From the NCBI GenBank assembly GCA_014529385.2, contig CM043947.1, forward strand, positions 124,020,891 to 124,084,890: a stretch of 64,000 nt of DNA, written 5' to 3'. Within the stretch, counting starts at the first letter, position 1. Every line of letters starts with the position of its first letter. Source of the stretch: Adiantum capillus-veneris (taxonomy: Eukaryota; Streptophyta; Polypodiopsida; Polypodiales; Pteridaceae). Under the pieces are notes generated by a model. It was not told the origin of the DNA, ran no database searches, and saw nothing but the letters and a program-made list of their open reading frames with translations. Position numbers and translations under genes: made by a program. Below, in pieces: positions 34,857 to 47,271 of the stretch.

Positions 34857-35228
34857 TTAATAACTAACAAATGATATTCTTAAACAAGGATTTGATAGAA
34901 AAATAGATGATGATTGTGTTGAAAGGAGACAAACCATAATAAACCTATGAAACTGAGAGGGAAAAAGAATTTGTAACCTTTGTTGATGTACCAAGTGCTT
35001 GAAACAAAAACATTTGCAAGAGTCATCGCTTGCTTTCTTTTTCCTACTTTGAATTTTGGGTTTGCCCTTGATTTTTTCTTTGGCATCCACATCCAAAGAC
35101 ATGGAGTTGACCAGTTGATTGACGTGAGCATCAATATTCTTACCATCATAATTAGATCGTTTCTTTGAAGATTTATCAACCACCTTAGAATGTTTTACAT
35201 GATTCACATCCCTCAAAAAAACATCCAT
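34857..35228 (-). pseudogene. Remnant open frame inside the small LTR element
   Basis: A minus-strand stretch of up to 123 codons includes VVDKSSKKRSNYDGKN, KEKIKGKPKIQSRKKK and CKCFCFKHLVHQQ. The Lys-rich linker before a Cys-rich patch recalls a degenerate copia gag with a damaged zinc knuckle. I do not recognise it with certainty. A frame-broken copy is at about 39020-39380 in the second element. Confidence 0.35.
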
Positions 35229-36063
35229 ATTGTGGTATTAGATGTGTTTCAAAATGGTATGATATCGTTCTCTTACTCTAGTGCATGATTGCACTGAAGT
35301 TTTCTCACCTTCAAGTGAGCCAGCGCTTAATAGTACTAGCAAATGTTTAAAAAAAAACTGTCTTTATAAGTTATGGGGAATGAAATCGATGGTATTTCCT
35401 CTATATAGGACTTCTCCAAGGATGCATTTTGAAAATGCTATCATTGATTAGCTACTGCCCACAACCGGACAATGTTTTGAAATGCTTAGCAGAACTCTGG
35501 CAATCTGTGATGCGTTTTCAGATGCTAATCGGCAGACTTCTCTCGTTTGCCTAGCTTTTCAATATGCCGAGTAAATTTTCTTGTGGGTGGTGACGACATT
35601 TAAAATTTGATTTTATGTAGAAATTGTCCCCTGCCAATGAGTGTAGCTTTAACTGTTGCCACGTAGGGCTCTTAGCTGCTGCATTTTGAGAGGCTAGCTC
35701 CAACGCCTCCTTCAAGGTTGCCCGCATGGGATCTAATACCAGATATTGGATTGCAGATCTATGGTGGAAGGATTGCAGTGAATATGGTGGGTGCTTCCGA
35801 TGAGGATCTATGGCGTGTGGAGAAGTGTGTAGAGAGAGAATATGAACAAGAGAGATAGTATCTCAACACAACAATACGAAAAATAAATTCTATGTATTGT
35901 ATTATTACTCAAAGTATTTATATCTATATATATATAAAGTATTGGATTGTTCACTAACTATAGCCACCCTTTCCCATGCAGAATTGAGTGCATCATATGC
36001 ATGCTCTAAGAAAATATTCCCACAGGTTGAAAACAAAATGGACTAGGTCTTGGAAACCCATCA

Positions 36064-36068
36064 TCTAT
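36064..36068. other. Target-site duplication TCTAT (right) of the small LTR element
   Basis: Identical to 34052-34056. Confidence 0.75.
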
Positions 36069-36132
36069 TTACCTCTCTCTCTACACCCTCTTTAGCCTCA
36101 AATTAGGAATGCCTTATTCATTTAGCTCTATT

Positions 36133-36163
<31 letters not shown>

Positions 36164-36232
36164 ATGATCTTTGTAGCTCTTGATTAGGTGTCGATGATAG
36201 AGATTATCTCTCCCTCTATGCACCTCCTATCT

Positions 36233-37276
36233 ACAAGACTGCACAATGTCGTGTCAAGGGGACGCCACAAACTAGGAATGGGGGAATGTTTGAGGACAGA
36301 TCAAACGGGCGTCCACCTAGCCGAACACGTAGCCAGACACCATATTTATACTCTATTAATTGTGCGAGCTAGTACAATGATACTCTATGTAAATCATAAT
36401 TCTAGAGTAGCAGGTCAATTATTTGAGTTGTAATGTTGTCATGACATTTGTAAAAGTCCATGTGAACCGGCCACTGGCCATTTAGAATGCCCCAGGTATA
36501 AATGTCAATAACCTTAATGTGAAAGGAAGGGATTATGTTTAGGGAGGAAAGGAGCTCAAAAAAGCGTACACTCAAGCTAGGAGCTACTCCAAACTTGTAA
36601 TCATCGCAACTCATGATTTGGTAATCCGTTTTCGATTATGAAACTTGCATTGTGTTCCTCTCTCTTTCCTTTTTAATTCAAGTGTAATCATTTTCAATTT
36701 TGTCATGGTTTGCGACTACATGTCTGTGAGCTGTAAATGCCCCTAGGTGTCCTAAACCTCCTCCTAAAGTTTTGTTGCATTTCGAGTCCATTTGAGTGAT
36801 GAAATGGCATGATGACCTAGAGCTATAAGAAAGGACATAGACAGGTTTCCCTAATCATTGAGTGTTGGTTTGCTTGTTGACCTAGTGTGTTTGGTTGTTA
36901 AGGTTCTATTTGTGAGATTGACGATCGCATAGAGTCTCCGTGCCCCATCCAAGTCACTTTTCCTGAGTATTGACATTATGTTAGTGCCAGAAAACTATGC
37001 GGCAGACATCCGTTGTGGCAACCCGCTAACACTTGCACCTGCAAAAACTCACACACACACAATGTTAAACTCTAAACCCTAAATCTACAAGAAAACCTGC
37101 TAGAGAGTAGTCCATAAGCAAGATTTTCACCTCCAGCAAGTTGTTAGGAACCATATCTGCAGTAGCTGAGGAGGAAGAGGGCAAGAGAACAGACGCTAAA
37201 ACTAGAGAAATGCACAGGGAAAGAACGGTACGTTCTTTTTTTGCAGGGTCTATCGGTGCAAGCATCGGTGCAGGAG
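36233..37276. other. Spacer between the duplicated blocks, no gene seen
   Basis: About 1 kb with only short open frames and no recognised domain. Confidence 0.5.
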
Positions 37277-38161
37277 TGGAAAATGGATCAAAGGGGTGCC
37301 TTGAGGTGTCTTGGTACACTATATATACTACTACGACTTTGATCCATATTCCCCATGTGGGATCTACATGGTGAAACTTGGTGGTCTGCCACGGACTATT
37401 CTCCTAAAATTTCCCACAAACTTAAAAGAAAAAACTTTTTCTTGACCCTACTTTGACCACCCCCCATTTTGTGCTCACCCATTAGATGGAACACTTGTAC
37501 AAACCCACCCTCAAGGAGGTCACCTAGAAAAATGTAACATATCGCGTGAGTTCAACAAAAGGGTATTAAAAGTTCTTAAAACTTACAAAAATATATATAC
37601 AAAAGGATGGTTCAAATATATGTAATTAACTATAAGTGTTTCTATACAACCTTGTACTTGTGTACATATGCAACTTTATAGATTATATATGCATGATGTA
37701 TATATGCATCTATGTGAGTGTGTATGTGTATATGCATGTATGTAGGAACTAAGTAGAACAACATAGCACCTAAAGGTTAAACACTTACTCTCCAACATAG
37801 TCCCTTTTTAATCATGACACTATGGTAGGTATCTAGTCATGTATGAATTGGCGCAATGTACCATTGAGATTGTGATGAAATCTAAAAAGGTGCCACTGGA
37901 CTATTGGCACTAGTAGACCCTACCTAAGTCTAATAGTATATACGTATGCATGTAACTACACACACATGTGTGTGTGTGTGTGTGTGTCTATATATCAGAG
38001 TGAGTGTGTATACACCTATTCTACATATCTCTCTACACCCTCTCTATCTATCTTGATTAGGTAGATAAGTAGGGCTATGTACGTAGACTAGGTGGAGAGA
38101 CAGAAGTAGGTATATGGGTAAAATCTATATACCTCTGTCTCTTCCTAATCTAATTCTATTA

Positions 38162-38205
<44 letters not shown>

Positions 38206-38512
38206 GCCCTATCCATCTACCTCCCTCTCTAAGTCATTTCTATCTACCTTACGTAGAGAAATAGAGGCATGCAGATTAATCATAAAGAGAGAGAGATAGA
38301 GGTAAATATATTAAACCTATTATTTGGTTATGAATCTATGGTGGAAGTATTGCAACATCTATGGTGGGTGCTTTTGATGAGCATCCATGGCATGGAGAAC
38401 TATGTAGAGAGAGAAGATGAGAGAGAGAGAGGAGCTTGACACAACAATAGAAAAAAGAAACTCTATGTATTGTATTGTTACTTGAAGCCTTTACATCTAT
38501 CTATCTATCTCC

Positions 38513-38544
<32 letters not shown>

Positions 38545-38561
38545 TTATATATATATATATA

Positions 38562-38598
<37 letters not shown>

Positions 38599-40086
38599 CT
38601 ATATATATATAGAGATATATGATAGGCTAGTGAACTAGTTGTAGCCACCCTTTCTCATGCAAAACTAAGTGCATTATCTGCAGGTTCTAAGAGAGTGTTC
38701 CCATGGGTTGACACCAGACTGGACTAGGGCTTGGAAATCCAACAATCCCTCCATCAAGCCCAAACTAGATACACCACTCTCATGATATCTCGAGTTTTTG
38801 GTATACTCGTCAACGTGAATTTTAGGTTCTCTCATAACCAAGGGTTTTAGTATACCCATAACTTGGTGCTACGATTAAGCTACCAACTAATGGACTTTTT
38901 TGTTTACTTCCAATCCTTTGTTTTTTTGTTTACCCAATAACTTTGGGACAATAGGCTGAGAACAAATGTTTTGGGAGGTCTTACCACTTATGTGTGGCAG
39001 TGTTTATAACTCGTATAATGATAACACCTGACAAATGATATTCTTAAACAAAGATTTGATAGAAAAATATATGATGATTGTGTTGAAAAGAGACAAACCA
39101 TTATAAACCTATGACACTAAGAGGGAAAATTTTTTTGTAATCTTTGTTGATTTACCAAGTGCTTGAAACAAAATCGTTTGCAAGAGTCATCACTTGCTTT
39201 CTTTTTGCTACTTTGAGTTTTGGATTTGTCCTTGATTTTTTCTTTGGCATCCACATCCAAAGACATGGAGTTGACCAGTTGATGGAAGTGAGCATCAATA
39301 TTCTTACCATCATAATTAGATCACTTCTTTAGAGATTTATCAACCACCTTAGAATGTTTTACATGATTCACATCTCTCAAAAAACATCCATATTGTAGCA
39401 ATAGATGTGTTTCAAAATGGTATGATATCGTTCTCTAACTCGAGTGCATGATTGCACTAAAGTTTTCTCACCTTCAGGTTAGCCAGTGCTTAATAGTACT
39501 AGCAAATGTTCAATATGCTGCAAAAAAACTTTCTTTATAAGTTATGGGGAATGAAATCGATGGTATTTCCTCTATATAGGACTTCTCCAAGGATGCATTT
39601 TGAAAATGCTATCATTGATTAGCTACTGCCCACAACCGGACAATGTTTTGAAATGCTTAACAGAACTCTGGCAATCTGTGATGCGTTTTCAGATGCTAAT
39701 CGGCAGACTTCTCTCGTTTGCCTAGCTTTTCAATATGTCAAGTAAATTTTCTTGTTGATGGCGACGACATTTAAACATTGCTTGTATGTAGAAATTGACC
39801 TCCTGCCAATGAGTGTAGCTTTAACTGTTTCCACCTAGGGCTCTTAGTTACTGCATTTTAAGAGGCTAGCTCCAACGCCTCCTTCAAGCTTGCCCAAATG
39901 GGATCTAATACCAGATGCTGGGTTGCAGATCTATGGTGGAAGGATTGCAGTGAATATGGTGGGTGCTTTCGATGAGGATCCATGGCGTGTGGAGAATTGT
40001 TTAGAGAGAGAATATGAATGAGAGAGATAGTATCTCAACACACAATAGAAAAAATAAATTCTATGTATTGCATTATTACTCAAAGC

Positions 40087-40130
<44 letters not shown>

Positions 40131-40446
40131 AGGATTGTCTTGTTCACTAACTATAGCCACCCTTTCCCATGCAGAATTGAGTGCATCATATGCATTCTCT
40201 AAGACAATGTTCCAACAGGTTGAAAACAAAATGGACTAGGTCTTGGAAACCCAACATTTATTCACCTCTCTCTCTATGCCTCCTCCATTTTCCTCTATTT
40301 GCCTCTCTCTCTACACCCTCTTTAGCCTCAAATTAGGAATGCCTTCTTCATTTACCTCTATTTACCTCTCTCTCTCTATGCTCTCTCTAGCTTCTGACTA
40401 GGTGTAGAAGATAGAGATTATCTCTCCCTCTATGCACCTCCTATCT
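37277..40446. repeat. Duplicated block, copy 2
   Basis: 37277-37608 matches 30445-30777 and 37607-40446 matches 33314-36232, joined without the 2.5 kb present in copy 1. It includes the second copy of the small LTR element. Confidence 0.9.
38321..40256 (-). mobile_element. Small non-autonomous LTR element, copy 2
   Basis: LTRs are at 38321-38744 and 39916-40256, and the primer-site-like TGGTATTAGATC on the minus strand is at 39902-39913. The flanks CCTAT and TTTAT are one mutation each from the TCTAT of copy 1. The copy therefore arose by duplication of the surrounding DNA and not by a second insertion. Confidence 0.85.
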
Positions 40447-42069
40447 TCCTTGATCTACCTCCCTCTTGCTGCCCTCTCTATCTACTTGAGGTCTTGGGGG
40501 GTGCACTATGTAGTCATGATAATGTATCACACAATTTCAATAAGAGGGGTTTTACAATTCAAAGTTTGTAGGCAATTTAATAGAGATATATTAAAAAGAG
40601 GAGGGTTCTATATTCCATTTTAGAAAAAAATCCTAAAATAAAGGATCGTTCTATTCATTCAAACATGTAAAACAAGGTGTTTTTATACTACACTACAAAC
40701 ACACATTATATATGAGATATTGAGTAGTGCATCCCCCCACCAAGGCCTAGGTAGAGAGATAGAGGTGTTTTTATATTACCCTACAAACTCACATTATATA
40801 TGAGTTATTGAGTTGTGCATCCCCCCACCAAGGCCTAGGTAGAGAGATAGAGGTGTGCATATTAGGTAGAGATTAGGTGTAGAAAGAGAGATGGATAGAT
40901 GGATAAAAATCTATCTAGCTCTCTCCTTACACCCTCTCTATCTACCTCTATTTACCCTCTCTCTCTCTACATCCTCTCTAGGCTCAAATTAGGTACATAA
41001 GAGGATAGAGATCTACCTCTCATATAGCTTAGGTAGATAGGTAGAGGTGTGCATATTGGGTAGGGACTATGTGTAGGTTAGAGTTTACATTAGATAGATT
41101 TCGAAGAGAAATCTAGAGATGGTAGAGACTAGGTATAGGGATATTAGAGAGAAATCAAGTCATTACGTGCAAACTAATCTCTTATATATGTCAAACAAGA
41201 GATCGGCTAATGGGGAGAAGCCCCGGTCTTCTTCCTTTGGTTGGTTCACATTGTAGTTGGGATTCTCACCAGAGTGGTTGTCACCTCTAGTGAATTTTTC
41301 TCTTGACTTAGAAAGTTTTATCAGTAATAGCTAAATGTGAGCTTGAATGTAGCTATGTTTTTTTAAATCTAGAACCTAAGTCCATCTACTTAGGTTCCTC
41401 ACATGCTAATGGATCCAGACCTACAATGTGCACTCTCTTTGTGAGAGGAGTACATGCATTTGACACAAGGTTTGTTTAGTTTCTACACTCAAAAGCACCT
41501 AGTGACTTATGGTCTTTCATAGTAGACCACAACGCGGGGAGTCATGGAGGGACCCTATATGTCCCAAAGCCTTATATTGATAGGAACACTTCTACCGTGG
41601 TTTCTTATTGACCCACACCTTTCCATCGCGTGATATCACACCATTCCATTCTACTCCAACATTGCCTGATCCTCATTGATAGTCCAAGGGTGGTCGACGA
41701 GCATCTTCCAGTAGTGCAAATAGGTGTTCCTCTCAGGATAGTGAGTGTTGTGGAAGGCAGAACAATAGGGACTCTTATTGGGACACCTATTTTGGTGGTG
41801 ATGAGGGCATTGGATCACCTTTTTCATCCCACTCCAACTTGCATGCTCCATTTACATAGCATAAGGACTATGATGCATCCTGCCATGTACACATGGGTGC
41901 TACCTAGGGATTTCATTGATGTGATCACGATCATGTGATTATCTTAATAACTCTAGTAATTACACAAGAAAAAGATGTGATCATGTTAATTGTTAATGTG
42001 ACTTTGATGATGACGTGGAGAAACCCATAGAGTCGCCTATGGGGTAAAAGCATACTCCCTCAGGTTTTG
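40447..42069. other. Low-complexity intergenic DNA, no gene seen
   Basis: CT/GA-rich stretches, then ordinary AT-rich DNA. No coding pattern is recognised. Confidence 0.5.
40677..40852. repeat. 88-bp tandem duplication
   Basis: Two adjacent copies of a unit beginning GTGTTTTTATA and containing CATCCCCCCACCAAGGCCTAG; the second starts at 40765. Confidence 0.88.
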
Positions 42070-42150
42070 TCGGGATTTTTTATTTTCTCGACGGGCCCAT
42101 CGAGGAAAAGACATAGCCCGGTAGGCCGCCGAGAAAATAAAAAATCCCGA
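42070..42150. repeat. Perfect 21-bp hairpin with 39-bp loop
   Basis: TCGGGATTTTTTATTTTCTCG at 42070-42090 is the exact reverse complement of 42130-42150. The loop is GC-rich. It could be a tiny inverted-repeat element or a small hairpin RNA source; no neighbouring gene is evident. Confidence 0.85.
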
Positions 42151-42946
42151 TGAGTGCAATTATATAAAGTAAACTTCGTGCTTATTGTGTTGCTTTGACT
42201 AGCCAAATCCTTGGGGAGTGTATTCGAATGCGGGTACAATCATCTCCTTGTGAATTGGCCTAAGGTTATAAAGTCACAGTTCCTTTTTTGGACCGAATTT
42301 GATTCTTAATTTGGTAGACACTTCTAAAAATATTCAGCTCCTTCATCCAACATAAAGGTAAGAAATTAAAACAATTGAGAATTTGCAGAGTCATGCGCAT
42401 TGTGAAGAAGCCATTGGTCAATATGAGGGCTCCAATTGGTTTTAGAAGATGAGCTTATGCAAATGACAAGTTAATAGTCAAGGGTCAGATGTCGTGGACT
42501 AGTGTACTAAGCATATAAAGATCCTTAAAGTTTTCCATTTTCCACCATCATCGATTTAAGTTGATATACATTGTCACTACACACTTTAAGAGATATAATC
42601 CTTATTGGGTGAAAATAGCTTTTATATAGTTAATGACAAACATAACAATTTCCCCATAGTTGAACAACATATAGATTGATCCTCGATTTGAGATATAAAA
42701 CATCATCCCAAATCAATGTATCATGATTGTGGATGCAAAAACCCCTGTGGGGACAAGGGAAAAACCCACAATCTCCATATGTTTCTTGTTGTTCCTACTA
42801 TCTCAAAAAATACATAGAGTCAAGTCACACAAAAAAAATTCCAACTATGGAAGTAACTTATCTACTAGTTTTTCTCCTTAGGAGGAAGACCAACAAACTT
42901 TCTTCTCTAAACTTAGAGAAGACAAACAAATCAATCTCTAGCATTA
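42151..42946. other. Intergenic DNA, no gene seen
   Basis: No coding pattern. At 42725-42770 a phrase (gcaaaaacccctgtggggacaagggaaaaaccc) resembles the 3' non-coding part of the copia element at 10858-10895, so a decayed minus-strand copia end may lie here. Confidence 0.35.
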
Positions 42947-45090
42947 GACACTGATGGATATCCTTTGTGCAAGCAAGCCCCAAGCCACCACACCCAGCAA
43001 AATAGTCCATAACATGGTTGTTCTCATATGCGAATGTGTCTAGCAACCAGCTGTGTCAAACATAATAATCAAAATTTAACGGCAAGAGCTTGCATATAAC
43101 TATCAAGATTAGTGTGCTGATTTCACAAGGTTCATGGCGAGAAAGTTACCTGTAAAAAGTCTCAATACGCTCTGCTCCCCCTCGACTCAAATCTCTAGCT
43201 TGTATAATTGCTAGATGAATGAGGTGGAGACTCTGTGAGATAGCTTCTTGAAGCCGGAAATCACTCAAGAGAAACACCCTAGCCAGACTTTCTATCGTAA
43301 TGAGGTGGAATGCTTTGAGCATTCTTACGATAAAACAAACCAAGAGTGATATCCATCACCTATGTAAGGAGAGAACAAATCACTTAATGAGAAGTATTCT
43401 AAATTTCATGCGCAAGCTTCACATAAAGAAGGCAACCTCACCTGCTCACCGATCTTTGTATGCAAGTATCCCCCATCACACATCAATGTCCACGAGCAAT
43501 GAGCTGCAAACTAACTCTATTAGCTTGCATGGCAAGATCCCCCAAATGTTGTGCAAGAGACAAAGTCACCAAGAAACCCTCCTCTTCCAAGTGAACATCA
43601 GCAATTTCCATGACACCACTCGCCAAGGCAGTGGAAAAGTGGTTCCACTAAGGAACAACTTTTACATTACCTACACATTCAAGTTAGAAAGAAAAATTGC
43701 ATCATAACATATATGCATTGTATAACAAACACAAATCCATAAAAAAAGCTCACCTATAGTGTGATTGTGAATACCATCAACTAACATGGACGTAGGGAAG
43801 TCTGCAAATATCAACCTTGCCACATATTGGGAGATTTCCCCCTTCAATGAATACTCATGCCCATCATAGATTGGTGTTTTCTGGAACCACATTTCAATAC
43901 TAACACAAACCAAAGGATCATGCTAAGAGTAAATTATGGTATTTTAACGTTTTAGAAAAATATGAAAGTCTTACCTATGCCATGCTAGGTCATCAATTGC
44001 TTCCACATCCAGCAATAAAGCATCCACACATGTAATAAACTCCTTTCCTGAACATGACAATTCCATTTTCAATTGCTGATAATCTCAAAGAATGCTTAGA
44101 AAACCAAAGGAGTGTCAACGGTTAATGCAAGCAATAATTGGAGTAATAAAAAACAAATAAACAAGCAAAGAACGTCTACCTGTGGTGTGTTTTGTTGGCA
44201 TCCTCTCATGTAGTGAACAACTCATAATAGTTTCAGAGAAGCAAGACTTTGATGCTAGGGTGGATCCTTTTGGTGGAAGAGAAAGCTCTCCTCCTCACCT
44301 AGGGGATACTTCAACTACCATGTACAATGAGAGCACTCCCAAGGTGTAATACCCTTTTCTGAGTGTGTTGACAAGAACATAGTATTATCATCCTTTTTAT
44401 CTAACCATTCTTGTACATCCTCTGGCATAAACTCTATCATCCTTAGCCGCATACAATTCAATATCCATCTAAATAAAAAATCACTATAAAGAAGAGACAA
44501 TAAAATACATCGTGAAGAAAAATTAGTACTCAAAACAATCCAATTCCTGTACACAAGATGTTTGCTTGCATGCATCACTTCGGGTAAAGAGGCATAATCT
44601 GAAGCACTCTTCATGTTTGCCAAAACATGAATATAAGACAATGAAACATGTGTCTTCTTGAATGCCTTAAAAAAGACCTCAAATGTTTTTGGCAACAAAG
44701 GCCCCTCCACCTCAACCTAGAAATAACACTTGCTGCTTTGCCAAACATTCCTTGCCAATAGGTCTCTTGCCTCATGTAGGCTCTAAGTTTCTTATAGTCC
44801 GCAAAATGACCTCCCTTGGGCTCCCTTGGAGTTCTTAACTTTGGTCAATATCATCATGTGAAGAATTTCTTTGCGTCTAATGAACAAATTTATAATCGTC
44901 AATCCAAAAGTTAATGTACTGATTACAATGCACATTGAAATGACAAATTAGATTTTAAGATGAAATGAAACAAACCTCTCTATTGTGATCTTTGCGGCGC
45001 ACAAGCTGTATAATTTATCCCGAGTGATTCCTACCATTGTTTTGTCATGCCACATTAAGAGAAATATGAACCTTGCATGGGCCTTGTAAG
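42947..45090 (-). pseudogene. Exon-like remnants of an unidentified multi-exon gene
   Basis: Reading leftwards on the minus strand, coding-like blocks end at plausible splice donors. ~45070-44980 has MWHDKTMVGITRDKLYSLC; 44880-44570 has several frames with stops and LPKTFEVFFKAFKKTH. ~44468-44315 has FMPEDVQEWLDKKDD; ~44050-43978 has CVDALLLDVEAIDDLAWH then gtaagac. ~43898-43755 has FQKTPIYDGHEYSLKGEISQ then gtgagc; ~43670-43440 has EIADVHLEEEGFLVTLSLAQ with a stop. ~43343-43151 has FLLSDFRLQEAISQ then gtaact, and ~43048-42947 has MDYFAGCGGLGLA. The helix-rich text could be a HEAT-type or other large plant protein, but I do not recognise the family. Internal stops indicate decay. Confidence 0.4.
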
Positions 45091-45663
45091 GAATCCTAAT
45101 TTTTAGGGATTAAGGCTAATGTTGTGTGGGGTTTAGGGGGCAAGGGCATTGAAGAAGGTAGTTTTGAGTAAGCTTTTCTAGCCTTTTTTTTAGACAAATG
45201 TAGGATGTGGACCTAAAAGGTTGCTTTCTCTCTCTAACCTTTTTTAAAGTGAAGGAAGCATAGGGGTGTGTCCACATCAGCAATTCCGTGGGTCAAAAAG
45301 AGTCAAAATTTGACTTTTTTTAAAAAAATTCATTTTTATTTTTTTTTTACTTAAAACTCCCTCCCAACATATATACATATCCAAAAATCATTTTTTGACC
45401 CATTTTTTAACCCACAAGCTTAGAAAGTCTATTTTTTCAAAAATCTTTTCCCCCAAAAAGTAATAAACATTTTGTTCTCTCATCCTCCTCCCTCCTCCCT
45501 CCTCTCTCCCTCTCCCTCTCCTCTCCCTCTCTGCCCCTACCTTCCTCCTCCTCCCCAATCTCTCCCTCCCCTCCCTCCCTAGTCCTTCTCTCCTCCCATC
45601 CTGCTCGGCCTCTCTACCCTTCCCCCTCTATCTTTTCATCATTTGCTTCCTCACGCAACAGCT
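45091..45663 (+). promoter_or_regulatory. Probable upstream region and leader of the transposase-like gene
   Basis: AT-rich DNA with repeated gtcaaaa/ttttgac phrases (45290-45460) is followed by a CT-rich run (45478-45640) like a plant 5' leader. Removing the chromovirus joins this leader directly to the ATG at 54534. I see no clear TATA box. It may be one end of the large multigene element, but no terminal repeat is confirmed. Confidence 0.4.
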
Positions 45664-45668
45664 TCCAT
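45664..45668. other. Target-site duplication TCCAT (left) of the chromovirus
   Basis: Repeated at 54531-54535 directly after the right LTR. Confidence 0.85.
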
Positions 45669-47258
45669 TTTCATAATAATCAATATCTAATTCTCCTAAA
45701 TGATTTTCTCATATTAAACTGATCATTTAATGTGGGGAAGTGCCAAGGGAGAAAAAGCTAGAATATTGGTTAAGTTAGCAGACCGGCCACAGTAGGGATC
45801 CAAAGGAGGGAAAATAGGGATCCAAAGGGGGGGCCATCTGCAAAAGAGCCATGTAAAACAATGGGCCAAAAAGACCCTAAGGTTCAGCCCATTAAGACTT
45901 CCAAAATGCTAAGGTTCCAAAATTCAAAGGTTGTGTCCAAAGGTTAACCCTAGGAAAATTGGATGCTTAGTGTGAGCTCAAAAAGTCTTTGCATATCCCT
46001 ACATGGGAGGGGGCGAGCCCCAAAGCTAGGGGATGAGAGAGAAAGCTACACACACACACACAGGCTCCCTTTACACAAAGGGAATGAGGGACACATGTCA
46101 GCTCCCTAGGCCAGATGCCCACAAGGTGTGCCCAATTTCTATTGGAAGACCCTTGAAATGGACCAATGAGAATTAAGCTAGAGTAAATCTAGTTTAATTA
46201 GTTTAAAAACATTTAATAAAAGAAGCCAATAAGAATTAAGTGTCCTAGAAGACTATTGGGCAGTCTCCCAAGGGGTCCAATGAGCATTCAGGAGCCCCAT
46301 GGCTTGCCTGATTCCTATTGGCCAGGAGGCAAAGGGGTCCAATGAGAGTTTAGTTTAATTATTTAATTATCTAAAGCTCTCACAAAAGGGGAAAGGGGGA
46401 CACATGTCAGAAGGCTATCACTTATGCTGCTTAATCCCTATTGGCTAGATCTGGGGAGGTCCAATGAGGCAAAAGCCAGCCTAATTTAGCAGCTAGGGCT
46501 CGCCCAAGAGAGAGAGGGGGCTGATTTTTGCTTGGCATTGACACACACACTCTCACACTTGACCATGTGTGAAGGGAAAATACTCTATCTCCTCCCAAGC
46601 TTTAATGGAGAGCTCATCACCTACTCCAAGCTTGTGAGATAGAAGCCTACATCAACACTCTCTTGGCATGTGGATGCAAATCCAACCAAGAGCCAAGCTT
46701 CAATGCATGCTCATCTTCTCTACCAAGCTAATTACTAAGCTAAGCTATGCTAATATGAGTGATTATGTGAGGAGATGTACTTCTTTCTCGTAAGATACTT
46801 CTTTTTCCTCTCAATCTACTCTCATACCCTGCTAGCTCTCACCATCTTCGAAGGTGTGTGAGGTCTTGGGTCTGAGAACGGGGATAATTCAAGTTGTGTT
46901 TGATTAAGTGTTTTTGCTTGGTGTATGAAGCTTCCATCTTCATTGCACTAGCTAGTCTTGAAGTAACACAAAGAATTGTATTGTACAATGTCTCTCTTGA
47001 TGGGAGAAACCATAATACAAAGCCTTTTGGTGGGGGGACCGGCTCCATGCAAATCCGGTCCTCAACTGTTGTCAATAGTTTAATTGCTCTCTCTTTTGAA
47101 ATTATTGTCGATGCTATCTAACTAGGTGTTATGCTTTTTGTTGCTCTCTCCACCCAAGCACTCTTGTAATTCTCATTAGGAATCAACTCTAATGAAATGC
47201 CCACTATGTTCATGCTAATTTCCGCTACACAAAAGATTTTAGGCCATTAAATGTTACA
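45669..47258 (+). mobile_element. Chromovirus left LTR
   Basis: Matches 52943-54530. It ends TGTTACA just before the primer site. The left end starts TTTCATAATAATC right after TCCAT and not with the usual TG, which is odd and may mean slight erosion or a non-canonical terminus. Confidence 0.9.
46132..46465. promoter_or_regulatory. Cluster of CCAAT boxes in the chromovirus LTR
   Basis: Ten CCAAT or ATTGG pentamers lie within about 335 bp, several in the repeated phrases cctattgg and ggtccaatgag. The right LTR has the same array at about 53404-53737. CCAAT boxes are bound by NF-Y; a role as an enhancer in U3 is inference. Confidence 0.6.
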
Positions 47259-47259
47259 T

Positions 47260-47271
47260 TGGTATCAGAGC
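47260..47271 (+). other. Initiator-Met primer-binding site of the chromovirus
   Basis: TGGTATCAGAGC starts one base after the end of the left LTR. Confidence 0.93.

Larger units (their letters stand above)
34057..36063 (-). mobile_element. Small non-autonomous LTR element, copy 1
   Basis: Two LTR-like repeats (34057-34568 and 35754-36063) flank a ~1.2-kb interior, and TCTAT is duplicated outside both ends (34052-34056 and 36064-36068). A minus-strand primer site TGGTATTAGATC (35740-35751), two bases off the right LTR, resembles the initiator-Met site. Purine-rich GATGGAGGAAT on the minus strand abuts the left LTR. The interior carries only a decayed minus-strand frame (about 34857-35228, lysine-rich, KKRSNYDGKN...). 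The LTR ends and primer site suggest a copia-type, TRIM-like or deleted element. Confidence 0.85.
33314..36232. repeat. Duplicated block, copy 1, second part
   Basis: Matches 37607-40446 through its whole length, including the LTR element at 34057-36063 and flanking microsatellites. Differences are mainly repeat-length changes and scattered substitutions. Confidence 0.9.

Noticed and set aside
42947-43048. DYFAGCGGLGLA as a C5-DNA methyltransferase motif I
   Set aside because: Only this one short block resembles the family; none of the later methyltransferase motifs follow, and the preceding exon-like blocks do not fit.
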